Positions 1-6,910 of a stretch of 11,573 nucleotides of DNA are shown piece after piece. Positions within the stretch are counted from its first letter, which is position 1. The number at the start of each line of letters is the position of its first letter. This DNA comes from a candidate division FCPU426 bacterium. GTDB taxonomy: Bacteria > Oederibacteriota > JAAXVQ01 > JAUVAV01. The notes under the pieces are model-generated. The model was not told the origin of the DNA and ran no database searches. It was given only the letters and a program-made list of their open reading frames with translations. The stretch covers positions 1 to 11,573 of the forward strand of contig JAUXBQ010000068.1 of NCBI GenBank assembly GCA_030619365.1, written 5' to 3'. The position numbers and the translations under genes are program-made.

Positions 1-2137
1 GAATCGTTATTGCTGCCAGCGCAAAACTTATTCTGAGCGCGCTCATTTCCGTGTCCGAAAAAAGCGCCTGGCCATTTCCCATCAGACTGTTCGTAAGCTT
101 GCCGATATCGGGCAGGACAGCAAAAGAAAGGCTGCTATACGAAAACTCAAATTCCTCAAACCAGCGCAAGACGGCATAGACGCCATTACTAATATAATCT
201 CCGATTCGTTTCAGGACCGGCCCCTGGGCCATGGTCTTGCTCCCGGACTCCACCAGTGCGGCCAGGGGGCTCCTCTGCAGCGCCTTCCAAGCCAGCTCTT
301 TTGTCAGCAATTCATCCCTGGTTCCCAGCAACGCCGCCCGCTGCTCTTCAGTGACATTGTGCAGTACCGTGACTTTATAATCTTTGGATACCGCTCTGGT
401 CAGCAGCACTTGCTCCGGGCATTTGGCCGCACCGAGCGGCTGGATCACCAGGGTGAAGCCGGTATTTAGCACGGGTAGGAGATAGGTCTGCCCTGCGACA
501 TTGGCCAGAGCGCGCTCCCAATCCACCTCTATCCGGGCGTTGTTCTTCTCCCAGGTGCTGACGACTTCGGCGTATTCTCCGGCCAGGTCCTCCAATTCGT
601 GCACGCCCCGCTGAATCAGGTTCGTGATAAGTCCTTCCTTGAGGGTAAGGTCGAGGAGCTTAAGAAAAGTCCTGACTTGCCCGGGCTGAAGATTTTCCAG
701 CGCGGCCAGCTTGGGATCCCCCTGCGGAAAAGCCGTGGGCAGGGACAGGATGTCCTGGTTTTGCGCCAGCAGTTTTTCCAGCGGCGTCTTGCGCTCGCGC
801 AAAAGTGCGAAATAGGGATTTATGGTATCAAAACGGCTCACCCGGGGCTTCACACTCATGTAAGAAATTCCCTGCTTGCGCAGGGTCTCCAGAATCATGT
901 TCGTGTGAAAACCGCCGGTCACCAGGACCGCCAGGCGGGCGCTCCGGTCCCGCATGCGTTCGAGGGTATTGTTCGCGAACGCCAGGCTACGCCGGTCCGC
1001 GAGTTGGTAGAATTCCTTCACCCGCTCCAGGGTGGCGTCGAGCTGGAACACCTCGGGGTCCAGTTCCAGGTCTCCGGCCGGATCATAACGCGAGATGAAC
1101 TCCACGAAATTGCGAACCTGAAAGATCATCTGGTATTGCCAGTATTCCTTCAATTCCTCGGGCGTGGCCGCGATGCTGAGCAGTTTTTCCACGACCTCCA
1201 GGCGGTGAAGCAAGCTGTCCAGTTCCTGCTCCGCCTCGGTGGTGTACAGGTTCTGGCGCAGGTAGCGTTCCAGGCGCTCAATCTCCTGGTACAACTGGTC
1301 GCTGTCAACCTCGAGCGGGAAAACCTGTTGCCGCAGGGACACGTAGGTTTTCAGTTGCGTGAACGCCTCCAGGCTGATGTTGGCCTTGAGCCCAGCCTGG
1401 TAGAGAAAGGCGCAGTAGCTCAGCAGGGAGCGCCGCCCGCCCATGAATTCGCTGCGGTAATGATCATGCGCACTGAGCGTTTGGGCGTAGATTCGCGGTT
1501 TGAGTTCCTCCAATGCGTCTCTGAGATCAAAGACATACCCCTGACTCTCGTCGTTTAAAAATCCCAGGACTTTCTCCCGGCTGACGCGGAAATAATCCGG
1601 GTTTTCAATGCCCTCCAGGTGAATGGCCCGGGGCGCGGTGGCCGCGAAATATTCCGGCCCGGTCACTTTGCCCTCTTTGATGAAATGCCGGGCCACTTCT
1701 TTTTTCACGCTGGTCACGGGAAACGTTGAGAGTTTGTCCACACGCACGGGCTGGGCGGCGCCTTCCACAGCCACCAGGCGCAAACCGAATTGATCGGAAA
1801 GATGATCTAGGATGCCGGCGATATTGAGCTGGACTTCCTGGTTGCAATGCAAATCCTGGATGTGAATGATGAGTTGCTCCCGGCCCTGGAAGGACTGGGC
1901 CACGGTGCCCAGCTTTTTGGGAATGAATACCAGGTTCTGGTTGAAACGGATGCCGGACATGCCGGCCATAAAGGTTTGTTTTTCAAATGCCCAGGTGAGA
2001 TAGGGGAAAACGAAGGTGAGGGTAATCAGGAGCGCGATGGTTTTGATCAACACGCGCGTGGCGGGCGAATGCCAAAAAGCATAGAACGCTACGCGTTTTG
2101 CGTTCCCTGGTTCGCCTTTCACGTTGAATTGAATCAT
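1..2137 (-). CDS. Large exported/anchored protein, ChaN/TraB/Tiki-like N-terminal half (partial)
   Basis: An open frame without stops runs from ATG at 2137 off the left edge, giving 712 residues with the C-terminus missing. A GGGGGA ribosome site (2144-2149) sits 6 nt before the ATG. Residues about 28-50 form a hydrophobic segment after basic residues and end in TWA-FE, so this is a signal peptide or signal anchor. The exported part has HIQDLHCNQEVQ (about 92-103), AVEGA (about 123-127), HLEGIEN (about 173-179) and VTGGFHT (about 406-412). This spacing of His/Asp, Glu and Gly-Gly-x-His resembles the metal-dependent ChaN/TraB/Tiki/erythromycin-esterase-type superfamily. A charged helical stretch with coiled-coil character lies between (about 275-400). 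Residues 440-712 match nothing I recognise. I recall similar hypothetical proteins from Omnitrophota. The open frame and the start are firm; the family is inference, and metal binding or hydrolase activity is unproven. Confidence 0.72.
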   Translation of the reverse strand, partial: MIQFNVKGEPGNAKRVAFYAFWHSPATRVLIKTIALLITLTFVFPYLTWAFEKQTFMAGMSGIRFNQNLVFIPKKLGTVAQSFQGREQLIIHIQDLHCNQEVQLNIAGILDHLSDQFGLRLVAVEGAAQPVRVDKLSTFPVTSVKKEVARHFIKEGKVTGPEYFAATAPRAIHLEGIENPDYFRVSREKVLGFLNDESQGYVFDLRDALEELKPRIYAQTLSAHDHYRSEFMGGRRSLLSYCAFLYQAGLKANISLEAFTQLKTYVSLRQQVFPLEVDSDQLYQEIERLERYLRQNLYTTEAEQELDSLLHRLEVVEKLLSIAATPEELKEYWQYQMIFQVRNFVEFISRYDPAGDLELDPEVFQLDATLERVKEFYQLADRRSLAFANNTLERMRDRSARLAVLVTGGFHTNMILETLRKQGISYMSVKPRVSRFDTINPYFALLRERKTPLEKLLAQNQDILSLPTAFPQGDPKLAALENLQPGQVRTFLKLLDLTLKEGLITNLIQRGVHELEDLAGEYAEVVSTWEKNNARIEVDWERALANVAGQTYLLPVLNTGFTLVIQPLGAAKCPEQVLLTRAVSKDYKVTVLHNVTEEQRAALLGTRDELLTKELAWKALQRSPLAALVESGSKTMAQGPVLKRIGDYISNGVYAVLRWFEEFEFSYSSLSFAVLPDIGKLTNSLMGNGQALFSDTEMSALRISFALAAITI

Positions 2138-2159
2138 GGATGGTCCCCCGCGCATGCGC

Positions 2160-2367
2160 TGATTGGGCTCTATTTATTACTATTAATAATTGTAAATATA
2201 AATATATCATATAAGGCTAAAAAAATCCATTTGTGCTGACTAATTTTCAGATTATAAAATAAGGTTAAAATACCAATAGTGTTATTTTGAAACAATGCTT
2301 GCTTTATTCATATGTTACAAAATAATTATATTTTCCTTTGAAAATAGTTCTAATATTTGATTGGGCT
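2160..2367. repeat. 10-bp direct repeats flanking the AT-rich island
   Basis: TGATTGGGCT occurs at 2160-2169 and again at 2358-2367 in the same orientation, bracketing 188 bases of very AT-rich DNA. The placement could reflect a target-site duplication around a small inserted element, paired regulator sites, or chance. I see no convincing terminal inverted repeats just inside them, which argues against a clean MITE. Confidence 0.45.
2251..2256 (-). promoter_or_regulatory. Candidate -10 box for the large exported protein
   Basis: The minus strand reads TATAAT, an exact sigma70-type -10 hexamer, about 115 nt before the ATG at 2137. No good -35 lies at 16-18 bp (CTATTG at 17 bp). A TTGGTA lies only 14 bp upstream. 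In DNA this AT-rich an exact hexamer is weak evidence. Confidence 0.25.
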
Positions 2368-2455
2368 TTTTTTTATAACGCCAGACCAAGGGTGCGAGAG
2401 AGGAATCGGGGAAAATGAGCAAAGGGGTTGATTTTTTTTTGAAAATTTCCGGCTA

Positions 2456-3586
2456 TCAGGACTTCAAAAACCAGTCTCGCAGCGTTTGAAAGAAAGAATG
2501 AAAACGGCCGTCCGGCACACCAGCCGCGCTCAATTCGGACCAGCCCTGATCAGGGCTGGTGATGGAATCATAAAGGCGCTTGCTGGGAATGACCAACATG
2601 CCGCTGGTCTCCACGTACCCGGCCTTGACTTGCTGGTTCAGGATGGTTTCCCGGGTGCGAGGAAAGAAACATTCCACTTGCCGGCCACCGGATGAACGCC
2701 ACGCCAGACTGTTAAAAGTGAGCCCGTCCATCTGCAGGGCTTTCAGGATAACCTGCTTCTTGCGCAGGAACGCTTCAAGTCCCTGGGCCTCCAGCACCAA
2801 ACCATTCAGGGGGTAGGCGCCGGGCGTGAAGGCCTGGGCCGCGGTTTTCAGCATTGCCAGACGCACGCCGTGACAATCTTCCTGCGCCTGCGACAGTTCC
2901 AGCTGATTGGCGTTATAGGCTTTCACCAGGGGGAGAAAAGCGGCCGGAATGGCCTGGGTATGAAAATGATCCACCGAGGCGCCGGCCCCGCGGTCATTGT
3001 AACCCATGGCATAACCCAATTCGCTCAAGCTTAGCTGCAGTTCCTGCATGTCCGACAAATGCCCGGCGGTTATGCTCTGTGGATAATGCCGGCCGCTTGC
3101 AGGATCCACATCCAGGGAGGCGATGATCAAATGGTCGGGCACGATTGGCGTGGGCTGCACCAGCACGCCGTAATGCCGGCCCGCGGCGGTTGTCCAGATC
3201 AGGTAGTGCTCATTGTCCGGAAAAGTTTCCCAGCTGAGAAAGTCCGGCCGCCGGCCCGGCTGGGCCGGGGCCTGCTGCCCTTCCGCGTGGCGATTGCCTG
3301 GATCGCGATGCGGATTGTACAAAAACACCGGGAAGGCGCCCGGGAACTGTTTGACTTCAATGGTCGCGTCCCAGGGATCATACTTGATGAAACGGTTTTC
3401 CCGGGAAATCAAGAGCAGCGCCTGGAGCATGACCTGCAGGGTCAGACCCGCGTTTTGGATCGCCTCGCTGCGCACGTCCAGGGCCCGGTGATCACGGATA
3501 AGTTGCAATGCCAAGTTGAGTTCAGGGGAGGAAATCACCGAGGGCGGCGCGTAGTCGGTGTATTCGGCGAGGGATTGGATGAGCAT
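2456..3586 (-). CDS. HIT-superfamily nucleotidyltransferase/phosphorylase-like protein
   Basis: This 376-residue protein contains SVDHFHTQ (about 204-211), the H-x-H-x-Q signature shared by galactose-1-phosphate uridylyltransferase, Ap4A phosphorylase and GDP-hexose phosphorylases. By family analogy His209 is the likely nucleophile that carries the nucleotidyl group. Upstream, QPTPIVPDHLIIAS (about 144-157) matches the conserved 'NP.PI.P.HL.I' strand that precedes the active site, notably in the DUF4922-type bacterial relatives. The Cys-x-x-Cys zinc knuckle of some relatives is absent. A likely role is phosphorolysis or transfer of a nucleotide sugar or dinucleotide, but the substrate cannot be read from sequence. 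It lies 81 bases downstream of truA with its own possible promoter, so it may not belong to the leu operon. No clear Shine-Dalgarno precedes the ATG. Gene very likely, superfamily likely, substrate unknown. Confidence 0.82.
   Translation of the reverse strand: MLIQSLAEYTDYAPPSVISSPELNLALQLIRDHRALDVRSEAIQNAGLTLQVMLQALLLISRENRFIKYDPWDATIEVKQFPGAFPVFLYNPHRDPGNRHAEGQQAPAQPGRRPDFLSWETFPDNEHYLIWTTAAGRHYGVLVQPTPIVPDHLIIASLDVDPASGRHYPQSITAGHLSDMQELQLSLSELGYAMGYNDRGAGASVDHFHTQAIPAAFLPLVKAYNANQLELSQAQEDCHGVRLAMLKTAAQAFTPGAYPLNGLVLEAQGLEAFLRKKQVILKALQMDGLTFNSLAWRSSGGRQVECFFPRTRETILNQQVKAGYVETSGMLVIPSKRLYDSITSPDQGWSELSAAGVPDGRFHSFFQTLRDWFLKS
2540..2559. repeat. Perfect 20-bp palindrome inside the HIT-like gene
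   Basis: CCAGCCCTGA is followed immediately by its exact reverse complement, giving a 20-bp perfect palindrome in coding sequence. It encodes the TSPDQGWS stretch near the C-terminus of the HIT-like protein. It is not followed by a T-run, so it is not an obvious terminator. Confidence 0.6.
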
Positions 3587-3592
3587 ACAAGT

Positions 3593-3621
3593 ATTATCAG
3601 GAGAGGCTGGGGAAATGTACA
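3593..3621 (-). promoter_or_regulatory. Candidate sigma70 promoter giving a leaderless HIT-like mRNA
   Basis: On the minus strand TGTACA (3616-3621, 4 of 6 matches to TTGACA) and GATAAT (3593-3598, 5 of 6 to TATAAT) are separated by exactly 17 bp. The -10 ends 6 nt before the ATG at 3586, so a start at the usual distance would fall on or next to the initiation codon. This would explain the missing Shine-Dalgarno. Inference from spacing only. Confidence 0.35.
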
Positions 3622-3667
3622 GAAAAAAACACGATCCGGATCCGCCCCTGTTAAGGAATCCGGCGGT

Positions 3668-4459
3668 TTAGTCCCCAGCGTCTCCGCCCGTCCGGGAACG
3701 GCGTCCCAAGACTATTTTTTTCAGGTACAAACCATAGGCCGGAGCGGTCGGGCCGGCCAGTTTCCGGTTCCGGGCCTTCAGGATTTTTTTCACTTCCGCC
3801 GGAGTCAGCCGGCCCTTCCCCACTTCCACCAGGGTGCCGGCCAGGTTGCGCACCATGTGATACAAAAAAGCATCCGCCGTAAACCGCAGCTTAAGCATAT
3901 GGCCTTGCCGCACCACGTCCGCCGCCTTGAGGGTTCTGACCGGGTGACGGGCCACACAACCCGAAGCCTGAAACGAGGTAAAATCGTGTTTCCCCACGAG
4001 CTGTTTGGCTGCCCGGCGCATGGCTGCCACATCCAGAATTTGATGAACTTGCCAAGCCTTGCCCTCCCAAAAAGGAGAGGAAGGAACGCGATTGTGAATG
4101 AGATAGGTATAGGTCTTTTGTACGGCCTCCTTCCGGGGCTCCCAGGTTGCGGGAACCATTCGGGCAGACAGCACCCGGATTGAACGCGGCAAGCGGCCAT
4201 TCAGAGCCGGCACCAGTTGCTTGGTTGAGATGGAATGGGCCAGATCAAACGCCGCCACCTGGCCCAGCGCGTGCACGCCGGCATCGGTCCGGCTCGCACC
4301 GTTCACGCGGCGTCTCTCGCCGAATCCCTGGCGCAGGGCCCGCTCCAAGGCGGCCTGGACCGTGCGGGCATTGGACTGTAACTGCCAACCGGCAAACGCC
4401 GCCCCGTCGTACTCCAGCATCACCGCAAACCGCCGCAATGCATGCTTAGCCTTGGCCAT
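3668..4459 (-). CDS. truA: tRNA pseudouridine(38-40) synthase TruA
   Basis: TruA isomerises uridines 38, 39 and 40 in the anticodon arm of tRNAs. The 263-residue product is a usual length for the family. GASRTDAGVHA (about 54-64) carries the catalytic aspartate, Asp59. YDGAAFAGWQ (about 17-26), KTYTYLI in the middle, and the C-terminal FLYHMVRNLAGTLVEVGKG block are all typical of TruA. ATG at 4459 has GAGG (4467-4470) 7 nt upstream. It follows asd after a gap filled by a long inverted repeat. In pseudomonads truA also lies close to leuB-asd, so the grouping is not unique. No oddity is seen in the protein itself. Confidence 0.96.
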   Translation of the reverse strand: MAKAKHALRRFAVMLEYDGAAFAGWQLQSNARTVQAALERALRQGFGERRRVNGASRTDAGVHALGQVAAFDLAHSISTKQLVPALNGRLPRSIRVLSARMVPATWEPRKEAVQKTYTYLIHNRVPSSPFWEGKAWQVHQILDVAAMRRAAKQLVGKHDFTSFQASGCVARHPVRTLKAADVVRQGHMLKLRFTADAFLYHMVRNLAGTLVEVGKGRLTPAEVKKILKARNRKLAGPTAPAYGLYLKKIVLGRRSRTGGDAGD

Positions 4460-4481
4460 TCGAAAACCTCAAAAAATAAAA

Positions 4482-4612
4482 TAGCCACAGATGCACACAG
4501 ATTCACACAGAAAGAACAAAAAAGAAATATGTTTTAGGGTTTTAAACCCGATCTTGAGCATTTTCTTTTTTAATGCTGCATATCTGTGTGCATCTGTGTG
4601 TATCTGTGGCTA
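4482..4612. repeat. Long inverted repeat with CACAGAT-type arms (MITE-like) in the asd-truA gap
   Basis: The arms at 4482-4511 and 4583-4612 are reverse complements at 28 of 30 positions (mismatches at arm positions 12 and 22), enclosing 71 bases. Each arm begins TAGCCACAGAT and is itself a run of three imperfect CACAGAT/CACACAGA units of about 10 nt, so the element looks like a tandem-unit palindrome. The loop is A/T-rich. It fills nearly the whole gap and ends 5 bp from the asd stop codon. The loop holds a short GGGTTT-A-AAACCC hairpin on the minus strand, followed after 13 bases by a T-rich run, too weak to call a terminator. Confidence 0.85.
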
Positions 4613-4617
4613 GTGCT

Positions 4618-5628
4618 TTATTCTTTGCTTATCAGCAGTTCCGCGATCTGGACCGTGTTGGTGGCCGCGCCCTTGCGCAGTTGGTCTCCAGCCACCCACA
4701 AAGCCAGGCCGTGCGGATGCGAGATGTCCTCACGTATCCGGCCCACGAACACGTCGTCCTGGCCGGACGTGTCAAGCGGCATGGGGTATTTCAGGGCAGC
4801 CGGGTCGTCCACCACCCGCAGGCCGGGCGCTTGGGACAGCAGCTCGCGCGCCTGGTCCGCGGTGAGTTTCCGCTCGGTCTCGATCTGGAGGGATTCGGAA
4901 TGCGAGGTGAACACCGGCACGCGCACGCAGGTCGCGGAGACCTGGAGGGAATCGTCGTGCAGCATCTTGCGGGTTTCGTTCACCATCTTCATTTCCTCGC
5001 GCGTGTACCCGTTCTCCTGAAAGATATCCACGTGCGGCAGCACGTTAAAGGCGATCTGATGCGGATAGGCCTCCACCGCTAACGGTTTCCCGGCCGCGTA
5101 TTGCTTGGTTTGCTTTTCCAGTTCCCGCATGGCGGCCACGCCGCTGCCGGACACGGCCTGGTAGGTACTTACCACGATACGCTTGATCCGGGCCGCGTCA
5201 TGCAGGGGCTTCAAGGCCACCAGCATGACAATGGTGGTGCAATTGGGATTGGCGATCAGCCCCTTATGCAGAAACGCGTCCTCGGGGTTGACTTCCGGAA
5301 TGACCAGGGGAACCTCGGGGTCCATGCGAAACGCGCTGGTATTGTCGATCATGACCGCGCCGGCCGCTTTCACGTGCGGTGCGAATTGCTTGGACACGGC
5401 ACCGCCGGCCGACGCCAGCACGATATCCAGACCCTGGAAGGAGTCTTCCTTCATTTCCCGGACCTCGATATCCTCCCCTTTAAACACCAGTTTCTTTCCG
5501 GCCGAGCGGTGTGACGCCAAAGGACGCAGCTCGGATATGGGAAAATTCCGTTCCTCCAGAATACTCCGCATGACGGAACCCACCGCCCCGGTGGCCCCCA
5601 TAATGCCCACGCGAAATTCTTTGCTCAT
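4618..5628 (-). CDS. asd: Aspartate-semialdehyde dehydrogenase
   Basis: Asd reduces L-aspartyl-4-phosphate to aspartate semialdehyde with NADPH, the branch point to lysine/diaminopimelate, threonine and methionine. The 336-residue product has the nucleotide-binding GATGAVG (about 11-17), the active-site Cys130 in ANPNCTT, and RVPVFTSHSE with the catalytic His243. The SGSG block (about 160-163) is also present. ATG at 5628 is preceded by AGGGAG (5635-5640) at 6 nt. It sits between leuB and truA in the same orientation, as the asparto-kinase branch often does beside leucine genes. All key residues are present and the length is normal. TAA lies just after the inverted repeat arm. Confidence 0.97.
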   Translation of the reverse strand: MSKEFRVGIMGATGAVGSVMRSILEERNFPISELRPLASHRSAGKKLVFKGEDIEVREMKEDSFQGLDIVLASAGGAVSKQFAPHVKAAGAVMIDNTSAFRMDPEVPLVIPEVNPEDAFLHKGLIANPNCTTIVMLVALKPLHDAARIKRIVVSTYQAVSGSGVAAMRELEKQTKQYAAGKPLAVEAYPHQIAFNVLPHVDIFQENGYTREEMKMVNETRKMLHDDSLQVSATCVRVPVFTSHSESLQIETERKLTADQARELLSQAPGLRVVDDPAALKYPMPLDTSGQDDVFVGRIREDISHPHGLALWVAGDQLRKGAATNTVQIAELLISKE

Positions 5629-5658
5629 TTTGGTCTCCCTTGGACCGATCGTCTTTCC

Positions 5659-5693
5659 GACGGGTCGGACCAGTCTGACAGGTCTGACCCGTC
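5659..5693. repeat. 13-bp-arm hairpin in the leuB-asd gap
   Basis: GACGGGTCGGACC (5659-5671) pairs with GGTCTGACCCGTC (5681-5693) at 12 of 13 positions around a 9-nt loop (AGTCTGACA). A TGGAC/GTCCA pair lies further out at 5641 and 5691. The hairpin lies between the leuB stop and the asd ribosome site and has no T-run, so it looks like an intergenic palindrome rather than a terminator. Confidence 0.75.
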
Positions 5694-5702
5694 CAAAGAT
5701 CT

Positions 5703-6764
5703 TTACACCAGGCTGGCGACGAGGTCGCCGACTTGTTCGGTATTCAGCCCCATGCGGCCCGCGCTTAAGGATTTGATTTTCCCGGATTCCAGGGCCTTCA
5801 CGACCGCTTGCTCCATCGCTGCGCCGGCCTGGGCTTCTCCCAGGTGCTCCAGCATCATCCCCGCCGAACAGATGGCGGCCAGAGGATTGATCTTTTTCTG
5901 CCCGGTGTACTTGGGTGCGGACCCACCGATGGGCTCAAACATCGAGATACCGTCGGGATTGATGTTCCCGCCCGCGGCAATGCCCATGCCGCCCTGAATC
6001 ATGGCGCCCAGGTCAGTGATGATATCGCCGAACAGGTTGGCCGTCACAATGGTCTCGTACCACTCCGGGTTTTTCACCATCCACATGGTGCAGGCATCCA
6101 CGTGATTGTAATCGCGCGCCACCTCCGGGAATTCCTTCTCCCCCATCTCGTGAAACGCCCGGAACCAGAGATCTCCCACCTCGGTCAGCACGTTCATTTT
6201 GTGAACCAGGGTTAGTTGTTTTTTCTCCCGCTTCTGCGCGCGCTGAAACGCGAAGCGCAGGCAGCGATCCACTTCGGACCGGGAATAGGTCATGACCTGG
6301 GTGGCGTATTCCAGGGGCGTGCCTTTGTGCGCAGCGCCGCCGGCCCCGGTATAGATGCCCCCGCAGTTTTCCCGGATGATTTCGAAATTGATTTCTTTCG
6401 GACCTTTGTCCTTCAGCGGCGTCTCCACGTTGGGATACAGCTTGACCGGCCGCAGGTTGATGTACTGTTCAACGTGAAAGCGCAGGCGCAGCAGGATCCC
6501 GACTTCCAGCGGCCCGGGCTTGACCTCCGGGTGACCGATGGCGCCCAGATAAATGCTGTCCACTTTCTCCAGCTCGGCCAGCACGCTGTCCGGAACCAGT
6601 TCGCCGGTCTTGAGATACCGGTCGCCGCCCAGGTCGTATTCCTGGTAAGTAAAGGACAGTCCGAATTTCTTGGCCGCGGCGTCCAGGACCTTGCGCCCTT
6701 CCGTCACCACCTCGGGGCCGGTCCCGTCCCCGGGTAATACTGCGATTTTATAGGTCTTCGCCAT
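5703..6764 (-). CDS. leuB: 3-isopropylmalate dehydrogenase
   Basis: LeuB oxidises and decarboxylates 3-isopropylmalate to 2-oxoisocaproate. The 353-residue protein belongs to the beta-decarboxylating dehydrogenase family. Substrate arginines appear in LLRLR (about 91-95), LRP (Arg105) and RENCGGIY (Arg131). Tyr138, Lys189 in VHKMNVL and aspartates 223, 247 and 251 (HVDACTM, NLFGDIITD) complete the active site. The LLRLR pattern, rather than an isocitrate-type S-x-N motif, supports LeuB. The cofactor loop reads GGSAPKYTG (about 280-288). Lys285-Tyr286 replaces the Asp-Ile usual for NAD-dependent LeuB and resembles NADP isocitrate dehydrogenase, and the usual His of HGSAP is Gly. ATG at 6764 has a perfect AAGGAGGT (6773-6780) 8 nt upstream. 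Confidence 0.93.
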   Translation of the reverse strand: MAKTYKIAVLPGDGTGPEVVTEGRKVLDAAAKKFGLSFTYQEYDLGGDRYLKTGELVPDSVLAELEKVDSIYLGAIGHPEVKPGPLEVGILLRLRFHVEQYINLRPVKLYPNVETPLKDKGPKEINFEIIRENCGGIYTGAGGAAHKGTPLEYATQVMTYSRSEVDRCLRFAFQRAQKREKKQLTLVHKMNVLTEVGDLWFRAFHEMGEKEFPEVARDYNHVDACTMWMVKNPEWYETIVTANLFGDIITDLGAMIQGGMGIAAGGNINPDGISMFEPIGGSAPKYTGQKKINPLAAICSAGMMLEHLGEAQAGAAMEQAVVKALESGKIKSLSAGRMGLNTEQVGDLVASLV

Positions 6765-6792
6765 GGATTCCTACCTCCTTAAAATCTTTTTG

Positions 6793-6910
6793 ACCACAAA
6801 GAGCACTAAGATTATTAAAGCAGAATATTTTCTGTTTAACCCTTAATTTTCTTGGTGCTCTTTAAATCTCTTCTTCGTGCTCTTCGTGATCCTTCTTTTA
6901 TCCTTTGTGA
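6793..6910. repeat. Repeat cluster of AAAGAGCAC type in the leuD-leuB gap
   Basis: AAAGAGCACTAAGA (6798-6811) is the reverse complement of TCTTGGTGCTCTTT (6850-6863) at 13 of 14 positions. Right of it, further copies of the same unit follow in tandem (CTTCGTGCTCTTCGTGATCC near 6874-6892, TCCTTTGTGATCC at 6901-6913). The cluster fills most of the gap and its right end enters the last codons of leuD. It resembles short dispersed repeats built on CACGAAGAGCACGAAG, seen in some GC-rich candidate-phylum genomes as I recall. No protein or RNA gene is evident in it. Confidence 0.65.

Larger units (their letters stand above)
2138..2455. other. AT-rich intergenic region between two minus-strand genes
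   Basis: No gene is supported in this gap of 318 bases. Its core (about 2170-2357) is strikingly AT-rich against GC-rich neighbours. It must hold the promoter of the large exported protein to its left and the 3' end signal of the HIT-like gene to its right. A weak AT-only hairpin, ATTTTC-AAAG-GAAAAT on the minus strand (2330-2345), is followed by an AT stretch and could be a poor terminator. No GC-rich hairpin plus T-run is visible. The 10-bp direct repeats at the borders of the AT-rich core are listed separately. Confidence 0.6.

Noticed and set aside
599..1558. Open frame of 319 codons on the plus strand
   Set aside because: It lies opposite a continuous minus-strand frame with a signal segment and conserved-looking motifs; its own translation is rich in His, Gln and Arg with no recognisable domain, typical of an antisense shadow in GC-rich DNA.
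1605..1847. Short minus-strand frame, suggesting a frameshift in the large left-hand gene
   Set aside because: Direct translation from ATG 2137 runs in another frame without a stop to the left edge, so the gene is intact and this is an off-frame shadow.
3059..4183. Long plus-strand frame across the HIT-like gene and truA
   Set aside because: It spans two clear minus-strand genes and the gap between them, and has no family resemblance.
4482..4612. CRISPR array from the repeated CACAGAT units
   Set aside because: The units are about 10 nt, nearly contiguous and in inverted arms; there are no spacers of regular length.
5659..5693. Rho-independent terminator between leuB and asd
   Set aside because: The stem is followed on the transcribed strand by GGAAAGACG rather than a T-run, and asd with a good ribosome site follows at once.
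5703..6764. Isocitrate dehydrogenase instead of LeuB, because of the Lys-Tyr cofactor loop
   Set aside because: The LLRLR substrate motif, the 353-residue length and the leuA-C-D context support isopropylmalate dehydrogenase.
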